Origin: Clostridiaceae bacterium Marseille-Q4145 | GTDB taxonomy: Bacteria > Bacillota > Clostridia > Lachnospirales > Lachnospiraceae | Reading direction: 5' to 3' | Length of the DNA stretch: 64,000 nucleotides | NCBI GenBank assembly: GCA_018223365.1 | Contig: JAGTTP010000001.1 | Location: 186,001 to 250,000 of the forward strand | Part shown: one piece after another, positions 52,085-61,940 of the stretch | Layout of the letters: each line of letters starts with the position of its first letter | Position numbering within the stretch: position 1 is the stretch's first letter | The notes under the pieces: model-generated | The model's database searches: none | The model's input: only the letters and a program-made list of their open reading frames with translations | Told to the model about the DNA's origin: nothing | Translations under genes and position numbers: made by a program

Positions 52085-53047
52085 TCAGCGTCCCATCTTT
52101 CGTCTGTGAACCAACCGATATCTGCGAGGTGTGATATTATATCTCATTTTGAACTGACGATGAAAATAACTTTGATTTTCATAACCCACATTCAACGCAA
52201 TCTCCTCCACAGGAAGATTCGTGTCTATGAGAAGCTCTGCCGCCCGCTCGAACCGTTTCTTCATGAGCAGTTCCTGGAATGTGTTTCCCGTTCCTTCTTT
52301 AATTAACTTGCTCAATGCCGGAAGGCTCAACTGAAAATCCTCTGCAATCTGACTTAATCTTGCCGTGCGGTACTGCAGCTCTATGTATTTCTGCGTCTCA
52401 TTAATAATAATTGATTTATAACTCTGGGATGAATTCTGCGCCACACGATCCATATGCTCACTTAAGTATAGAAAAATCAGTCCCATAGTATACTGGCTGA
52501 TCTCGGAATTCTTACTGCCATCTTCATCACAAAGAGACACTGTCAGATTCTCTACCAGATTTTCCAGCGCCCGCTGATCATTCAGATGGAACATGAGATA
52601 TTCCGGTTTCTTACTGTTCTGCCGGAGCATATTGGTCAGGAAATCCGTAATAAGACTTTGTTTCTTCATCATTTCCAAAGGTTTTTCAAAAAAATCCGGA
52701 AGTGCCGCCAGAATCAGTGCTTCATTTTCATTGCCTGTTGGTTTTACACGATGTTCCACATACTGGTTCATAAGCAGAATATCCCCTTTTTCCTGCACCA
52801 GTTCCTTGCCATCGATCTCTGTGACGATACGTCCTTCATAAGCATAAATAAATTCAATAAAATTCTGTCTGTGTACCGGAAGTTCTACGCTGCACCCATG
52901 AAGGGTTACAGAAGCCGCCTGACGACCCTGCAGAAAATCCTTATAATCCATTACCGTATCTTTTCCATTGCTGCCATATTTCTCTACGATCTTTTTCCAA
53001 TGTTGTGCAGAATTCTTTCGCAGCTCGCTGATCATTTTCTCATCCAC
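52085..53047 (-). CDS. AraC-family regulator with N-terminal cupin
   Basis: A 320-residue regulator. Residues of about 50-160 form an AraC-type cupin sensor (VELPVHRQNFIEFIYAYEGRIVTEIDGKELVQEKGDILLMNQYVEHRV). The two helix-turn-helix motifs occupy about 215-315: ARLSQIAEDFQLSLPALSKLIKEGTG and LPVEEIALNVGYENQSYFHRQFKMRYNITPRRYR. It starts with GTG at 53047, 7 bases after a GGGGGTGA site. The ligand is unknown. It is divergent from purC and ends at its own terminator. Confidence 0.9.
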   Translation of the reverse strand: MDEKMISELRKNSAQHWKKIVEKYGSNGKDTVMDYKDFLQGRQAASVTLHGCSVELPVHRQNFIEFIYAYEGRIVTEIDGKELVQEKGDILLMNQYVEHRVKPTGNENEALILAALPDFFEKPLEMMKKQSLITDFLTNMLRQNSKKPEYLMFHLNDQRALENLVENLTVSLCDEDGSKNSEISQYTMGLIFLYLSEHMDRVAQNSSQSYKSIIINETQKYIELQYRTARLSQIAEDFQLSLPALSKLIKEGTGNTFQELLMKKRFERAAELLIDTNLPVEEIALNVGYENQSYFHRQFKMRYNITPRRYRLVHRRKMGR

Positions 53048-53245
53048 AATGATGTCACCCCCAAAAAGTTGAATTATGAGATTATCAACCAGATTGCCCT
53101 CCCGGTTATTCTATCCCCAGACCCCCAAAATGTCTAAAGATTACTATAACAAAATAACAAATTTCTTTTAAGGTTCTCATTTATGGAAAAAACTATCTTT
53201 TTTTGCATTTTCTTTTTTTCCATAAAATATAGTGCAAATTTCGTC

Positions 53246-53275
53246 TTGACAGCACCCGGTAAACAATGGTACTTT
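53246..53275 (+). promoter_or_regulatory. Predicted promoter of purC
   Basis: TTGACA (53246-53251) and TACTTT (53270-53275) are 18 bases apart. No purine riboswitch or PurR box was recognised in the short leader. Confidence 0.6.
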
Positions 53276-53320
53276 TTACAGAGAATTTCATCTACAATCT
53301 TAAATGAAGAGGTGCAAAAC

Positions 53321-54190
53321 ATGCAGGAATTAAAGCCGATCAAAGAAGGTAAAGTACGCGAGATTTATGATAATGGCGACAGCCTTATCATGGTTGCTAC
53401 GGACCGCATCAGCTGTTTTGATGTGATCCTGCACAACGAGGTTACAAAGAAAGGTACCGTTCTGACACAGATGTCCAAATTTTGGTTTGATATGACCAAA
53501 GACATCCTGCCGAACCACATGCTCTCTGTTGACGTGAAAGACATGCCGGAATATTTCCAGCAGCCCAAGTTCGAAGGCAAATCCATGATGTGCCGAAAAC
53601 TCAATATGCTTCCTATTGAATGCATTGTCCGTGGTTACATCACCGGCAGCGGCTGGGCAAGCTACAAGGAGAACGGCACCGTATGCGGCATCAAACTGCC
53701 GGATGGTCTGAAAGAATCCGACAAACTGCCGGAACCGATTTATACACCATCCACCAAAGCAGAGATCGGTGATCACGATGAGAATATTTCTTTTGAGCAG
53801 AGCATTGCCCATCTGGAGAAATATTTCCCCGGAAAAGGCGAAGAATATGCAACACTCCTGCGTGACAACACCATTGCATTATATAAGAAGTGCGCTGAAT
53901 ATGCGCTGAGCAAAGGCATCATCATCGCAGATACCAAATTTGAATTTGGTCTTGATGAGAACGGTAATCTGGTCATCGGTGATGAGATGCTGACTCCGGA
54001 CAGCTCCCGTTTCTGGCCGGCTGAAGGTTATGAACCAGGTCATGGACAGCCGTCCTTCGATAAACAGTTCGCACGTGACTGGCTCAAAGCTAATCCGGAC
54101 AACGACTGGACACTTCCGCAGGAAATCGTGGACAAGACCATCGAGAAATACCTGCAGGCATACAAAATGCTTACCGGAAAAGATTTATAA
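53321..54190 (+). CDS. purC: SAICAR synthetase (phosphoribosylaminoimidazole-succinocarboxamide synthase)
   Basis: A 289-residue enzyme of de novo purine synthesis that joins CAIR and aspartate with ATP. Blocks include GKVREIYDNGDSLIMVATDRISCFDVIL near 10-37, ECIVRGYITGSGWASYK near 95, and GDEMLTPDSSRFWP near 222. It is of the longer, eukaryote-like PurC class used by many Clostridia. The ATG at 53321 follows AGAGGTG; the open frame upstream runs through the promoter. It is monocistronic, away from other pur genes, and ends in a strong terminator. Confidence 0.95.
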   Translation: MQELKPIKEGKVREIYDNGDSLIMVATDRISCFDVILHNEVTKKGTVLTQMSKFWFDMTKDILPNHMLSVDVKDMPEYFQQPKFEGKSMMCRKLNMLPIECIVRGYITGSGWASYKENGTVCGIKLPDGLKESDKLPEPIYTPSTKAEIGDHDENISFEQSIAHLEKYFPGKGEEYATLLRDNTIALYKKCAEYALSKGIIIADTKFEFGLDENGNLVIGDEMLTPDSSRFWPAEGYEPGHGQPSFDKQFARDWLKANPDNDWTLPQEIVDKTIEKYLQAYKMLTGKDL

Positions 54191-54195
54191 AACCA

Positions 54196-54255
54196 AAGTG
54201 TCAATCCGTGAAAAGGGACTGGGAAGTTCCTTTCACGGATTGACACTTCTTTTTA
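54196..54255. terminator. Bidirectional terminator between purC and the MocR gene
   Basis: A 20-bp near-perfect stem (AGTGTCAATCCGTGAAA with TTTCACGGATTGACACT) and 12-base loop, followed by TTCTTTTT on the plus strand. It overlaps the last codons of the convergent gene by 3 bases. Confidence 0.92.
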
Positions 54256-55650
54256 TTCACAGCTGGTGCAGATCCGTTCCATGATCTCATCTGCCTTTTC
54301 AATATCGATGGAGGAATAATTCATCACATACACATTTTTTTCTTTCGCTGTTCCATAATAATAACTGGAAAGTGGTACTAACCGAATGCCTTTCTCTCTG
54401 GCATTCGCTATTACCTGTTCCTCCGGCAGATCAGTCTTAATATGCATCAGGAAATGAAGTCCTGCCTCTTCTCCTGACACAGTCGTCCGGTCTTTCAGGC
54501 GGCTTCTCTTTAAGGCTTCCATCAGAAGGTCCCTTTTTTTCCGGTAATGATTGCGAAGGCGGTTCACATGAGTTTCAAACTTTCCTTCTTCAATAAAACG
54601 CGATAACGTATATTGTTCAAAATTTGAAACCGTACAGGAATAAAAGGATAACTGCCGATAAAATCGCGTCATCAGTTTTTCCGGCAGAATCATATAACTG
54701 ATCCGGACTGTGGAACATAACGTCTTGGTAAAAGTATTCATGTAAATAATATGGTTCGATACATCCATGCCCTGCAGAGTCGGAATGGGCTGTCCACTCA
54801 GACGAAGCTCACTGTCGTAATCATCTTCAATAATATATCGTTCCTCCTTATCAGCTGCCCATTGAAGCAATTCCGAACGTCTGCTGACCGGCATGACGAT
54901 ACCGGTCGGATACTGATGGGACGGTGTAATATGAATAATATCCACATTCTTCTCTTCCAGTTCCTGCACCAGAATTCCTGCCTCATCCATAGAAATCCAT
55001 TCGCAGGGCACCCCATAGCTTCCATAGATCTTTTCCAATTTCCGATAGCCCGGATTTTCCACACCGTAGACCTTATCATTGCCAAGAAGCTGAATCAAAA
55101 GTCCGTAAAGATACTCTGTCCCGGCTCCCACAATGATCTGCTCTGAACGAACAGACATACCGCGAAAATCCCACAGATACCGGGCAATATTTTCCCGCAA
55201 TTCAGAAATCCCTCCACAGGGAGAGTTCTTCATCAGCTCCACTCGGCTGTCACTCAAAATCTCACGTACACCTTTTGACCAGATAGTGAAGGGAAACAGG
55301 TCTGACGACGTCTGATTGCTGGAAAAATCTGCAAACCAGGCAATCTCTTTTACAGACAACGAAGCTGCCTTTTCCGGAACCATTGCGTGATCTCTCGTCT
55401 TTAGCATCCCCACATCCGCAATATAAAATCCTTTTTTCGGCACGGAATAGATGTAACCTTCTGCTACCAGCTGGGCATAGGCATTTTCTACAGTGATCAC
55501 ACTGACCCCCAGATTAGAGGCAAAGATTCTCTTAGAAGGCAGCTTCTCTCCCGGTTTTAGAGTTCCCCTGATAATATCTTTTTTAATACATTTGCACAAA
55601 TATTCGTAGAGGGAGTCTGTCCCTGCATTCATCAGATTATAAGTTATCAT
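54253..55650 (-). CDS. MocR/PdxR-type GntR regulator fused to an aminotransferase domain
   Basis: A 465-residue regulator. The N-terminal GntR winged helix covers about 5-75 (LYEYLCKCIKKDIIRGTLKPGEKLPSKR ... LGVSVITVENAYAQLVAEGYI). The rest is a fold-type I aminotransferase-like domain. The PLP lysine lies in YMNTFTKTLC near 307, and the DYDSELR motif near 281 is typical. MocR proteins sense PLP or amino compounds. It overlaps the MATE gene by 4 bases (ATGA), so it may regulate that exporter. Confidence 0.9.
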   Translation of the reverse strand: MITYNLMNAGTDSLYEYLCKCIKKDIIRGTLKPGEKLPSKRIFASNLGVSVITVENAYAQLVAEGYIYSVPKKGFYIADVGMLKTRDHAMVPEKAASLSVKEIAWFADFSSNQTSSDLFPFTIWSKGVREILSDSRVELMKNSPCGGISELRENIARYLWDFRGMSVRSEQIIVGAGTEYLYGLLIQLLGNDKVYGVENPGYRKLEKIYGSYGVPCEWISMDEAGILVQELEEKNVDIIHITPSHQYPTGIVMPVSRRSELLQWAADKEERYIIEDDYDSELRLSGQPIPTLQGMDVSNHIIYMNTFTKTLCSTVRISYMILPEKLMTRFYRQLSFYSCTVSNFEQYTLSRFIEEGKFETHVNRLRNHYRKKRDLLMEALKRSRLKDRTTVSGEEAGLHFLMHIKTDLPEEQVIANAREKGIRLVPLSSYYYGTAKEKNVYVMNYSSIDIEKADEIMERICTSCE

Positions 55651-56993
55651 GCACGTTCTTTCTCTTCCCTGCTAACTTTTTTTACGCAGTAAAAGCAGGT
55701 CGGCGCAATATAACAACAGGCTGTAACCCATGCTGTCTGATCCGCAAAACAGATCGCTGTAAAACCGAATGTTCCCACAAAACCAATGCTCACAATGGTT
55801 CTGGCAATCATCTCCGTCACGCCGGAGAAAAAGGCTCTGCTGGAATATCCAAGTCCCTGAGTGGTCATACGGGCAATATTCAGAATACCAAGGGTCCAGA
55901 AGAAATAGCCCATACAACGGAGATATTTTGCCGATGCATCCAGTACCTCCACCGCATCACGGCTCACAAAGATCATGGACAGCGTCCTTCCTCCGAAAAT
56001 CATCAGTATTCCCGCCAGCAATCCATATCCAACACCTGCGGCAATTCCTTCCCCTAAACCTTTCTTAATGCGATCGTACTGTCCGGCACCCAGATTCTGG
56101 CTGCAGAATACAGATACTGCTGTTCCGATGGCATCAAACGGACACATGGCAAACTGTTTAATCCGCATACCTGCCGTGAATCCGGATACATAGATACTGC
56201 CCAGTCCATTGTTGGCAGATTGCATCACCATACTTCCAATCGCAGTAATGGAATACTGCAGTCCCGTAGGAAGTCCCATGGCCAGAAGTTCTGCTGACAC
56301 TGCCCTGCTTCCCTTTCTGTGTTCTTTTGCCAGCCAAAGAATCTCTTTCTTTTTTGCAATAAACACAATACAGAGAAGTCCACTGACAGCCTGTGCCGTA
56401 ATCGTTGCAATGGCAGCTCCCGCACATCCAAGGTTCATTACCAGAATGCAGAACAGATCCAGAAAAATATTCAGAATAGCAGAAAATGCCAGAAACAGAA
56501 ACGGTGTCCGGCTGTCCCCCACTGACCTTAAAATACTGGACAGGTAGTTATACATCAGCGTAAACGGAAGTCCAAGAAAAATAATCAGAAGATATGCATA
56601 GGCATTCTCATAAATGTCTAGCTGCACCGACAGAATACGCAGAATCCATCCACACAAAAGTGCACAGGCTGCAGTAACAATCACTGCTGCGCCAGCCGTC
56701 AGTAATGCTCCGTTATATACGTACTGTTTCATCTTATGATAATCCCCGGCACCAAAATATTTTGCAACCGGTATTCCAAATCCGGCACAGATTCCAATAC
56801 AGAACCCCAGAACCAGAAACTGCACACTGCTGCTGGCTCCCACACTGGCCAGTGCATCTGCTCCCAGTGTCTGTCCGACAATGGCAGCGTCAATAATATT
56901 ATAAGTCTGCTGCAAAAGATTTCCAATCAAAAGCGGCAGTGCAAACCGCAGCATGGACTTCAACGGACTTCCATTTATCATAGATGTAGACAT
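55647..56993 (-). CDS. MATE-family multidrug efflux protein (1 of 4)
   Basis: A 448-residue transporter with twelve hydrophobic segments in two homologous MatE halves. The N-terminal LPLLIGNLLQQTYNIIDAAIVGQTLG motif is typical. A GAGGTGA site precedes the ATG. It is the first gene of an operon with the downstream MocR regulator. The substrate is unknown; coupling to sodium or protons is usual in the family. Confidence 0.92.
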   Translation of the reverse strand: MSTSMINGSPLKSMLRFALPLLIGNLLQQTYNIIDAAIVGQTLGADALASVGASSSVQFLVLGFCIGICAGFGIPVAKYFGAGDYHKMKQYVYNGALLTAGAAVIVTAACALLCGWILRILSVQLDIYENAYAYLLIIFLGLPFTLMYNYLSSILRSVGDSRTPFLFLAFSAILNIFLDLFCILVMNLGCAGAAIATITAQAVSGLLCIVFIAKKKEILWLAKEHRKGSRAVSAELLAMGLPTGLQYSITAIGSMVMQSANNGLGSIYVSGFTAGMRIKQFAMCPFDAIGTAVSVFCSQNLGAGQYDRIKKGLGEGIAAGVGYGLLAGILMIFGGRTLSMIFVSRDAVEVLDASAKYLRCMGYFFWTLGILNIARMTTQGLGYSSRAFFSGVTEMIARTIVSIGFVGTFGFTAICFADQTAWVTACCYIAPTCFYCVKKVSREEKERA

Positions 56994-57083
56994 CTTTTTT
57001 CACCTCATCTGTTTTTTTACATACGCTATCTGATTTTAGCATATTCCTTTGCAAAATAACAGCGTAAATATTCCGGAAAGTTC

Positions 57084-57112
57084 TTGACAAACTCTATCTA
57101 CACGATTACAAT
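57084..57112 (+). promoter_or_regulatory. Consensus sigma-A promoter of MATE gene 2
   Basis: TTGACA (57084-57089) and TACAAT (57107-57112) are separated by 17 bases. The start would be near 57119. Confidence 0.85.
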
Positions 57113-57155
57113 TTTCCAGCAAATATCTGTAACCGTTTTTTATGGAGGAATATGT

Positions 57156-58508
57156 ATGCAGTTGAATATGACCAAAGGGAAACCGCTTCCGGTGATCCTG
57201 ATGTTTACCATACCGCTTATTATAGGAAATGTTTTTCAGCAGCTTTACAATATGGTTGATACCATCATTGTGGGACGTTTTGTAGGTGCAGACGCATTGG
57301 CGGCTGTCGGATCTACAGGAACCATTATGTTTCTCATCACCGGTTTTTCCCAGGGAATCACCGCAGGTTTTTCTGTCCGCGTCTCCCAGAAATACGGAGC
57401 ACTTGATCACACAGCCGTAAAAAGAAATGTAGCCAATGGCATTCTCTTATCTGTGATCTCTGCCATGATTCTGACCGCCTTTTCTGCCTCTATCATGAAG
57501 CCTCTTCTTCGCCTTATGAATACACCGGATAATATTTATAAGATGGCGTATTCTTACATTATCGTAATCTGCATTGGTATTGCTGCCAATATTTTTTATA
57601 ATCTGTTCTCTGCATACCTGCGGGCCGTGGGAAACAGTCAGGTGCCGTTATTTTTCCTAGTGTTCTCCGCCTGCCTGAATGTAGTACTGGATCTCCTGTT
57701 TGTAGTGAAATTGCAAATGGGAGTAGCCGGAGCTGCCTGGGCAACCAACCTGTCGCAGGCTATTTCCGCTGTCCTCTGTGCAGTCTATATCTGGCTGAAA
57801 GTCCCGGATCTGAAACCGGATCCTGATCAATGGAAAATTTCTCCGCAGGATACCAGCCCCCAGTTAGCTGCCGGCATTCCCATGGCATTTCAGTTCGCCA
57901 TCACTGCTTCCGGCACCATGATCATGCAGTCTGCCATCAACCTTTTCGGTTCCGAGGCAGTTGCCGCTTACACCGCCGCCGGAAAGCTTCAGAATATTCT
58001 GACTCAGGGCATGGTTGCCATGGGGCAGACTATGGCAACCTACGGCGGACAAAACTACGGCTGCTGTAATCTGAAACGAATCCGGGAAGGTGTCCGTGCT
58101 GCCCTGATCGCAGAGTTTATTTACTCCATTGCTGTAGCAGCCGTCCTGATCCTGCTGTTAAAACCCTGCCTCCATCTGTTCTTCTCCGGCAATGTGGACA
58201 TGAATGCCATGCTCCCCTGGGCAACGACTTATTGCTATATGTGTGCAGCTTTTTTCCTGCCTCTTTGTACCATTTTTATTTTCCGAAACATCATGCAGGG
58301 CTGCGGATATGGCTTTCTGCCCATGATGGGCGGCGTTGCCGAATTAGTTGCAAGACTGATTGTTTCCGTCCTTGCCATGAAGGTTTTAAGCTATCCGTTG
58401 GCCTGCTTTGCAGATCCCGCCGCCTGGGTGGCTGCCGGACTTTTTACCGGCATCTCCTATCTCTATGTAATGAAACAGATCGAGAAGGAGTTTCAGCGCT
58501 TAAATTAA
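57156..58508 (+). CDS. MATE-family multidrug efflux protein (2 of 4)
   Basis: A 450-residue MatE transporter beginning MQLNMTKGKPLPVILMFTIP, with LIIGNVFQQLYNMVDTIIVGRFVG in the first helix region. The ATG at 57156 follows GGAGGAA by 8 bases. The frame remains open to 57084 but passes through the promoter. It is divergent from MATE gene 1 and overlaps the end of the convergent M20 pseudogene by 9 bases. Confidence 0.92.
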   Translation: MQLNMTKGKPLPVILMFTIPLIIGNVFQQLYNMVDTIIVGRFVGADALAAVGSTGTIMFLITGFSQGITAGFSVRVSQKYGALDHTAVKRNVANGILLSVISAMILTAFSASIMKPLLRLMNTPDNIYKMAYSYIIVICIGIAANIFYNLFSAYLRAVGNSQVPLFFLVFSACLNVVLDLLFVVKLQMGVAGAAWATNLSQAISAVLCAVYIWLKVPDLKPDPDQWKISPQDTSPQLAAGIPMAFQFAITASGTMIMQSAINLFGSEAVAAYTAAGKLQNILTQGMVAMGQTMATYGGQNYGCCNLKRIREGVRAALIAEFIYSIAVAAVLILLLKPCLHLFFSGNVDMNAMLPWATTYCYMCAAFFLPLCTIFIFRNIMQGCGYGFLPMMGGVAELVARLIVSVLAMKVLSYPLACFADPAAWVAAGLFTGISYLYVMKQIEKEFQRLN

Positions 58509-59149
58509 ATTCCAGAAGGCTTCTGCTGTCTTTTCCAGAAGATCATCCGGATATTCATATGTTATGGTATGAAGCGCCGGGTGATCCTTTCCGGCTCCGA
58601 TTCCAAAAAAAGCTCCCTTACACTTCTTTAAATAATGTCCAAAATCCTCGCTCCAACGCATGGAAACTTCCAGTGGCTTCCCATTGCATCTCTCTATGAC
58701 TTTCGCAGCACAACCCGGATCATTTTCCGTTGATGGAAAGACGTCCTGCTCTTCCATCTCAACTCCAAGTCCGTCTGCTCCCGCCAGATCTTTTGCCGTC
58801 CTCCACACAGTCTCCCGCAAAAGCTCCAGATCCTTTTCATGCTCTGCACGGAGAGTCAGCCAGACTTCCGCATACGCTGCCGCTGCTCCAAAAGCCTTTT
58901 CGCCCATCTGTACGCCAATGACCGTACAAAGCACCATGCCGGTATAGTGTTCCGGTGTCAGGAACTCCGGCACCTGTCTTAACAGCTCTCCCACTGCATG
59001 AGCCGGGGACAGACCATTTTCCGGATAAGCCGTATGAGTTGCCTTTCCATGGAATTTTAACGTCATAGCTTCTCCTGACCGGATATCTCCGGACAGGCAT
59101 GCAGCGTATGTCTTAAATTTGTGATCTGTTCTCTTATGGATGTATCCAT
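58500..59149 (-). pseudogene. M20 peptidase/amidohydrolase pseudogene with internal deletion
   Basis: The ATG at 59149 has an AGGAG site and starts an M20-type N-terminus, MDTSIREQITNLRHTLHACP then EISGQEKL, ending at a stop. One base out of frame the sequence jumps to LKFHGKATHTAYPENGLSPA, which in intact enzymes lies about 120-150 residues later in the dimerisation domain. The C-terminal part continues normally to HTITYEYPDDLLEKTAEAF. The whole metal-binding core (the HACGHD and EE segments) is missing. The gene therefore cannot make an active hydrolase. Confidence 0.85.
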
Positions 59150-59189
59150 GACGTTCACACTCCTGTATTATTTTAATACACCTTTTCTG

Positions 59190-60530
59190 TCATAATTCTA
59201 TCCTTTTTCCTTTCCAGGTGTAGAGAATCATCAGCACTGCTCCCACCAGCCAGGAAACCGGATAGAGAATGAAAATTCCTTCAATAGACGTATAGTACGG
59301 CAATACCAGCTGAATCCATACGATTCGGAAAAGGCAAAGTGAAACAAGAAGCACCACCATGGGCGGTATGCTCTTTCCGGTCCCGCGCACCGTTCCCGCC
59401 AGCGAATGAAGAATTGCCAGAATCCAGTAAAACGGGCAAAAATACCGCATAGCTGTCTGACCATAGGCGATTACACCCACATCCTCGGAGAACAACCTCA
59501 TAATCTGCCCCGAGAAGGTGAGCAGAAGAATTCCTGTGAGCACTGTATACACAATTCCCATGAGCAGTGTCACCCACATACCTTTTTTCATACGATCATA
59601 TTTGCCTGCTCCATAGTTCTGTCCGATAAAAGTCGTGATGGCCATGCTGAAGCTCAACACCGGAAGAATGTTAAAGCCGTCAATCTTCAGATATGCGCTG
59701 AATCCTGCCACCGCCGTTGCCCCATACTGATTAATGCTTGCCTGAATCAGTATATTGGAAAAGGAAATGACCATATTCTGGATTCCGGTAGGCAGACCTA
59801 TCTGGATAATACGTAGCGCCATCGCTTTGTGAATCCGAAGACTTTTCAACGAAATCCGGTAATCCGCCGGAACCCGGAACAGGAACCACAGTGCCAGAAT
59901 GCAGGAGATTGCCTGGCTGAAGTTGGTCGCAATGGCTGCTCCTGCCACACCGATCTTCAAGCCTGCAATCAACAGCAGATCCATAAAAATATTGACCACA
60001 GCCGCTGCTGCCAGATACATCAACGATCTTCTGGAATTTCCTGCCGCATTCAGAATTCCAGCCGCCATATTATAAACCACATTAAAAATCAGTCCATAAG
60101 AATAAATCCGCAGATAACAGGCTGCATCATCCAAGATTTCCGCCGGTGTATTCATCATCACCAGCAACTTCCGGCTGAACAAAATACCGCCTGCTGTCAG
60201 AATCAGTCCCAGAATGATCGAGATTGCCAACGCCGTATGTACCGCCTTATGCACCCCCTCTTTGTCTTTCGCTCCCAGATACTGGGAAACGATCACTCCT
60301 GCGCCTACAGAAGCTCCCAGGCTGAATGCAATCAGCAGATAGATTAGAGAGGCACCTGCCCCGACTGCTGCCAGTGCATTACTTCCCACATAATTTCCTA
60401 CAATAATCGAGTCCACTGCATTGTACATCTGCTGCAGCAGATTGCCCAGGATCAGCGGCGTCGCAAAAAAGAGAAGGTTCTTAAAAATGCCGCCTTCTGT
60501 CATTAATACTGTATTTTTCTTTTCATTCAT
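59190..60530 (-). CDS. MATE-family multidrug efflux protein (3 of 4)
   Basis: A 446-residue MatE transporter. The N-terminal signature is FFATPLILGNLLQQMYNAVDSIIVGNYVGS, and the second half opens near IGLPTGIQNMVISFSNILIQ. It follows the sugar kinase gene by 26 bases in the same direction, so the two are probably co-transcribed. Substrate unknown. Confidence 0.92.
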   Translation of the reverse strand: MNEKKNTVLMTEGGIFKNLLFFATPLILGNLLQQMYNAVDSIIVGNYVGSNALAAVGAGASLIYLLIAFSLGASVGAGVIVSQYLGAKDKEGVHKAVHTALAISIILGLILTAGGILFSRKLLVMMNTPAEILDDAACYLRIYSYGLIFNVVYNMAAGILNAAGNSRRSLMYLAAAAVVNIFMDLLLIAGLKIGVAGAAIATNFSQAISCILALWFLFRVPADYRISLKSLRIHKAMALRIIQIGLPTGIQNMVISFSNILIQASINQYGATAVAGFSAYLKIDGFNILPVLSFSMAITTFIGQNYGAGKYDRMKKGMWVTLLMGIVYTVLTGILLLTFSGQIMRLFSEDVGVIAYGQTAMRYFCPFYWILAILHSLAGTVRGTGKSIPPMVVLLVSLCLFRIVWIQLVLPYYTSIEGIFILYPVSWLVGAVLMILYTWKGKRIEL

Positions 60531-60556
60531 TGATTACTATCCTTATCTTCATTCTC

Positions 60557-61843
60557 CTATCTGCTGCTCACGGCTGCTCCGCAGGCAGCCTCTTCCCTGT
60601 AATCCGCCAGAGTGAGCACAGCTCCAAACATATCTGAGCAGATCTCCTGCAGCACCGGATTTCGCCGAAGACCGTTGCCGGAAGCAATGAGGTGTTCTGC
60701 CTGAATACCGGTTTCTTCCCGAATCACCCGGAACATTTCATAGAGCTCAGCTGCCATTCCTTCCAGCACTCCATACACCAGCCCTTCCGGGGTAAAATTT
60801 TCTTCGCTCACATTCAGAATACTTCCACGAAGTTCCGGATGAACCCTTGTTCCGTTAAAGGTGGTATTCACTTTCATCCGGTCTTTCTGCTGCTGTCCGG
60901 CTCTCGCCAGCTGTTCCATTTTTTCATACTGGGACTCGTCCGTTCCGACACAACTTCTTAAGAACCGCTCCAGGATCGCATAGGCCCGTCCGCCGCAGAG
61001 AGATGCACCCACCAGAAGATAGTTTCCTTCTGTAATGGGTCTTGCCTCAATGCCCGGCGCTTCAAAATAGTTCGGCGACAGCACGGAAATCTGTCCACCG
61101 GTTCCCATATTTAATAATAAAGTTCTTTCTTTCAAGCCCACGGAACCAAGGAAACTTGCCTGGTTGTCTCCGATTGCCACAGTCACCGGAATGCCCCGGT
61201 AAGTACCCAGCTGCTCAAAATTCTGGCATACCTCCGGCAAAATCTCCGTATTCACCGCCAGATTCTGCAATATATCTCTGCGGAAAACATGTTCTTTCAC
61301 ATCATAGAATCCAAGGCTCGCTGCATTGCTGGCATGTAGAAGGGGCCGTTTCCGTCCGGTCAGACACATGCCCAGATAATCTGCGATAGTACAGATCCCC
61401 ACTGCTTCTTCCGGTACTTCTCCGTACAGCTGGTTCCATAGATGAGTTACCAGACCGTATCCGGTAAATACCGTAATCCCGGTCTTCTCCCGAACCATCT
61501 CTGTCAAAGTCTTCCCATGCTCATCCGGCACATTACCCCGACCATCCTGCCAGGTATACAAAGGACTGATACATCTGCCCTCCCGATCCACATAGAGGAT
61601 TCCGTGCATCTGTCCGGTCAGACCGATGGACGACACCTCCGGATAAGCATGCAGCAGTCCTTCCAGGACTTCCCTTGTTTTCTCAACGATTTTATTTACA
61701 TCCTGTATCCGTTCCCATTCCTGCGCAGTCTCCATAAATGTTCCATTGGAAATGGTTCTGGATTCCCATACTTTCTTCTGCTCCGGATCCAGCACTACCA
61801 GACTGATGGTGGTGGTCCCGATATCAATGCCCAATACCTTCAT
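60557..61843 (-). CDS. FGGY-family carbohydrate kinase
   Basis: A 428-residue kinase. The N-terminal phosphate 1 motif is GIDIGTTTISLVVLD, followed by GLTGQMHGILYVD near 74 and YTWQDGRG near 95. The C-terminal domain has IGDNQASFLGSVG near 227, LLLNMGTGGQIS and the adenosine motif LIASGNGLRRNP near 390. Residues fit the xylulokinase/sedoheptulokinase side of the family, and the exact sugar is unclear. A TATAAT -10 element lies about 32 bases upstream. No isomerase or sugar transporter gene is linked; only a MATE gene follows. Confidence 0.85.
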   Translation of the reverse strand: MKVLGIDIGTTTISLVVLDPEQKKVWESRTISNGTFMETAQEWERIQDVNKIVEKTREVLEGLLHAYPEVSSIGLTGQMHGILYVDREGRCISPLYTWQDGRGNVPDEHGKTLTEMVREKTGITVFTGYGLVTHLWNQLYGEVPEEAVGICTIADYLGMCLTGRKRPLLHASNAASLGFYDVKEHVFRRDILQNLAVNTEILPEVCQNFEQLGTYRGIPVTVAIGDNQASFLGSVGLKERTLLLNMGTGGQISVLSPNYFEAPGIEARPITEGNYLLVGASLCGGRAYAILERFLRSCVGTDESQYEKMEQLARAGQQQKDRMKVNTTFNGTRVHPELRGSILNVSEENFTPEGLVYGVLEGMAAELYEMFRVIREETGIQAEHLIASGNGLRRNPVLQEICSDMFGAVLTLADYREEAACGAAVSSR

Positions 61844-61874
61844 TTACACACTCCCATAAAAATTCATTATCCAA

Positions 61875-61880
61875 ATTATA
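61875..61880 (-). promoter_or_regulatory. -10 element of the kinase-MATE operon
   Basis: Perfect minus-strand TATAAT, with TGTAAA 16 bases upstream as a plausible -35. It is back-to-back with the promoter of MATE gene 4. Confidence 0.6.
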
Positions 61881-61904
61881 ACACACACCAGAAGTTTTTA
61901 CAGC

Positions 61905-61933
61905 TTGACATTCTTCCTTTCCTGCTCTATGAT
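61905..61933 (+). promoter_or_regulatory. Consensus sigma-A promoter of MATE gene 4
   Basis: TTGACA (61905-61910) and TATGAT (61928-61933) are separated by 17 bases, giving a start near 61940. Confidence 0.87.
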
Positions 61934-61940
61934 GTTAATT

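Noticed and set aside
53048..53320. Purine riboswitch upstream of purC
   Set aside because: The predicted leader is only about 40 bases and no riboswitch core was recognised.
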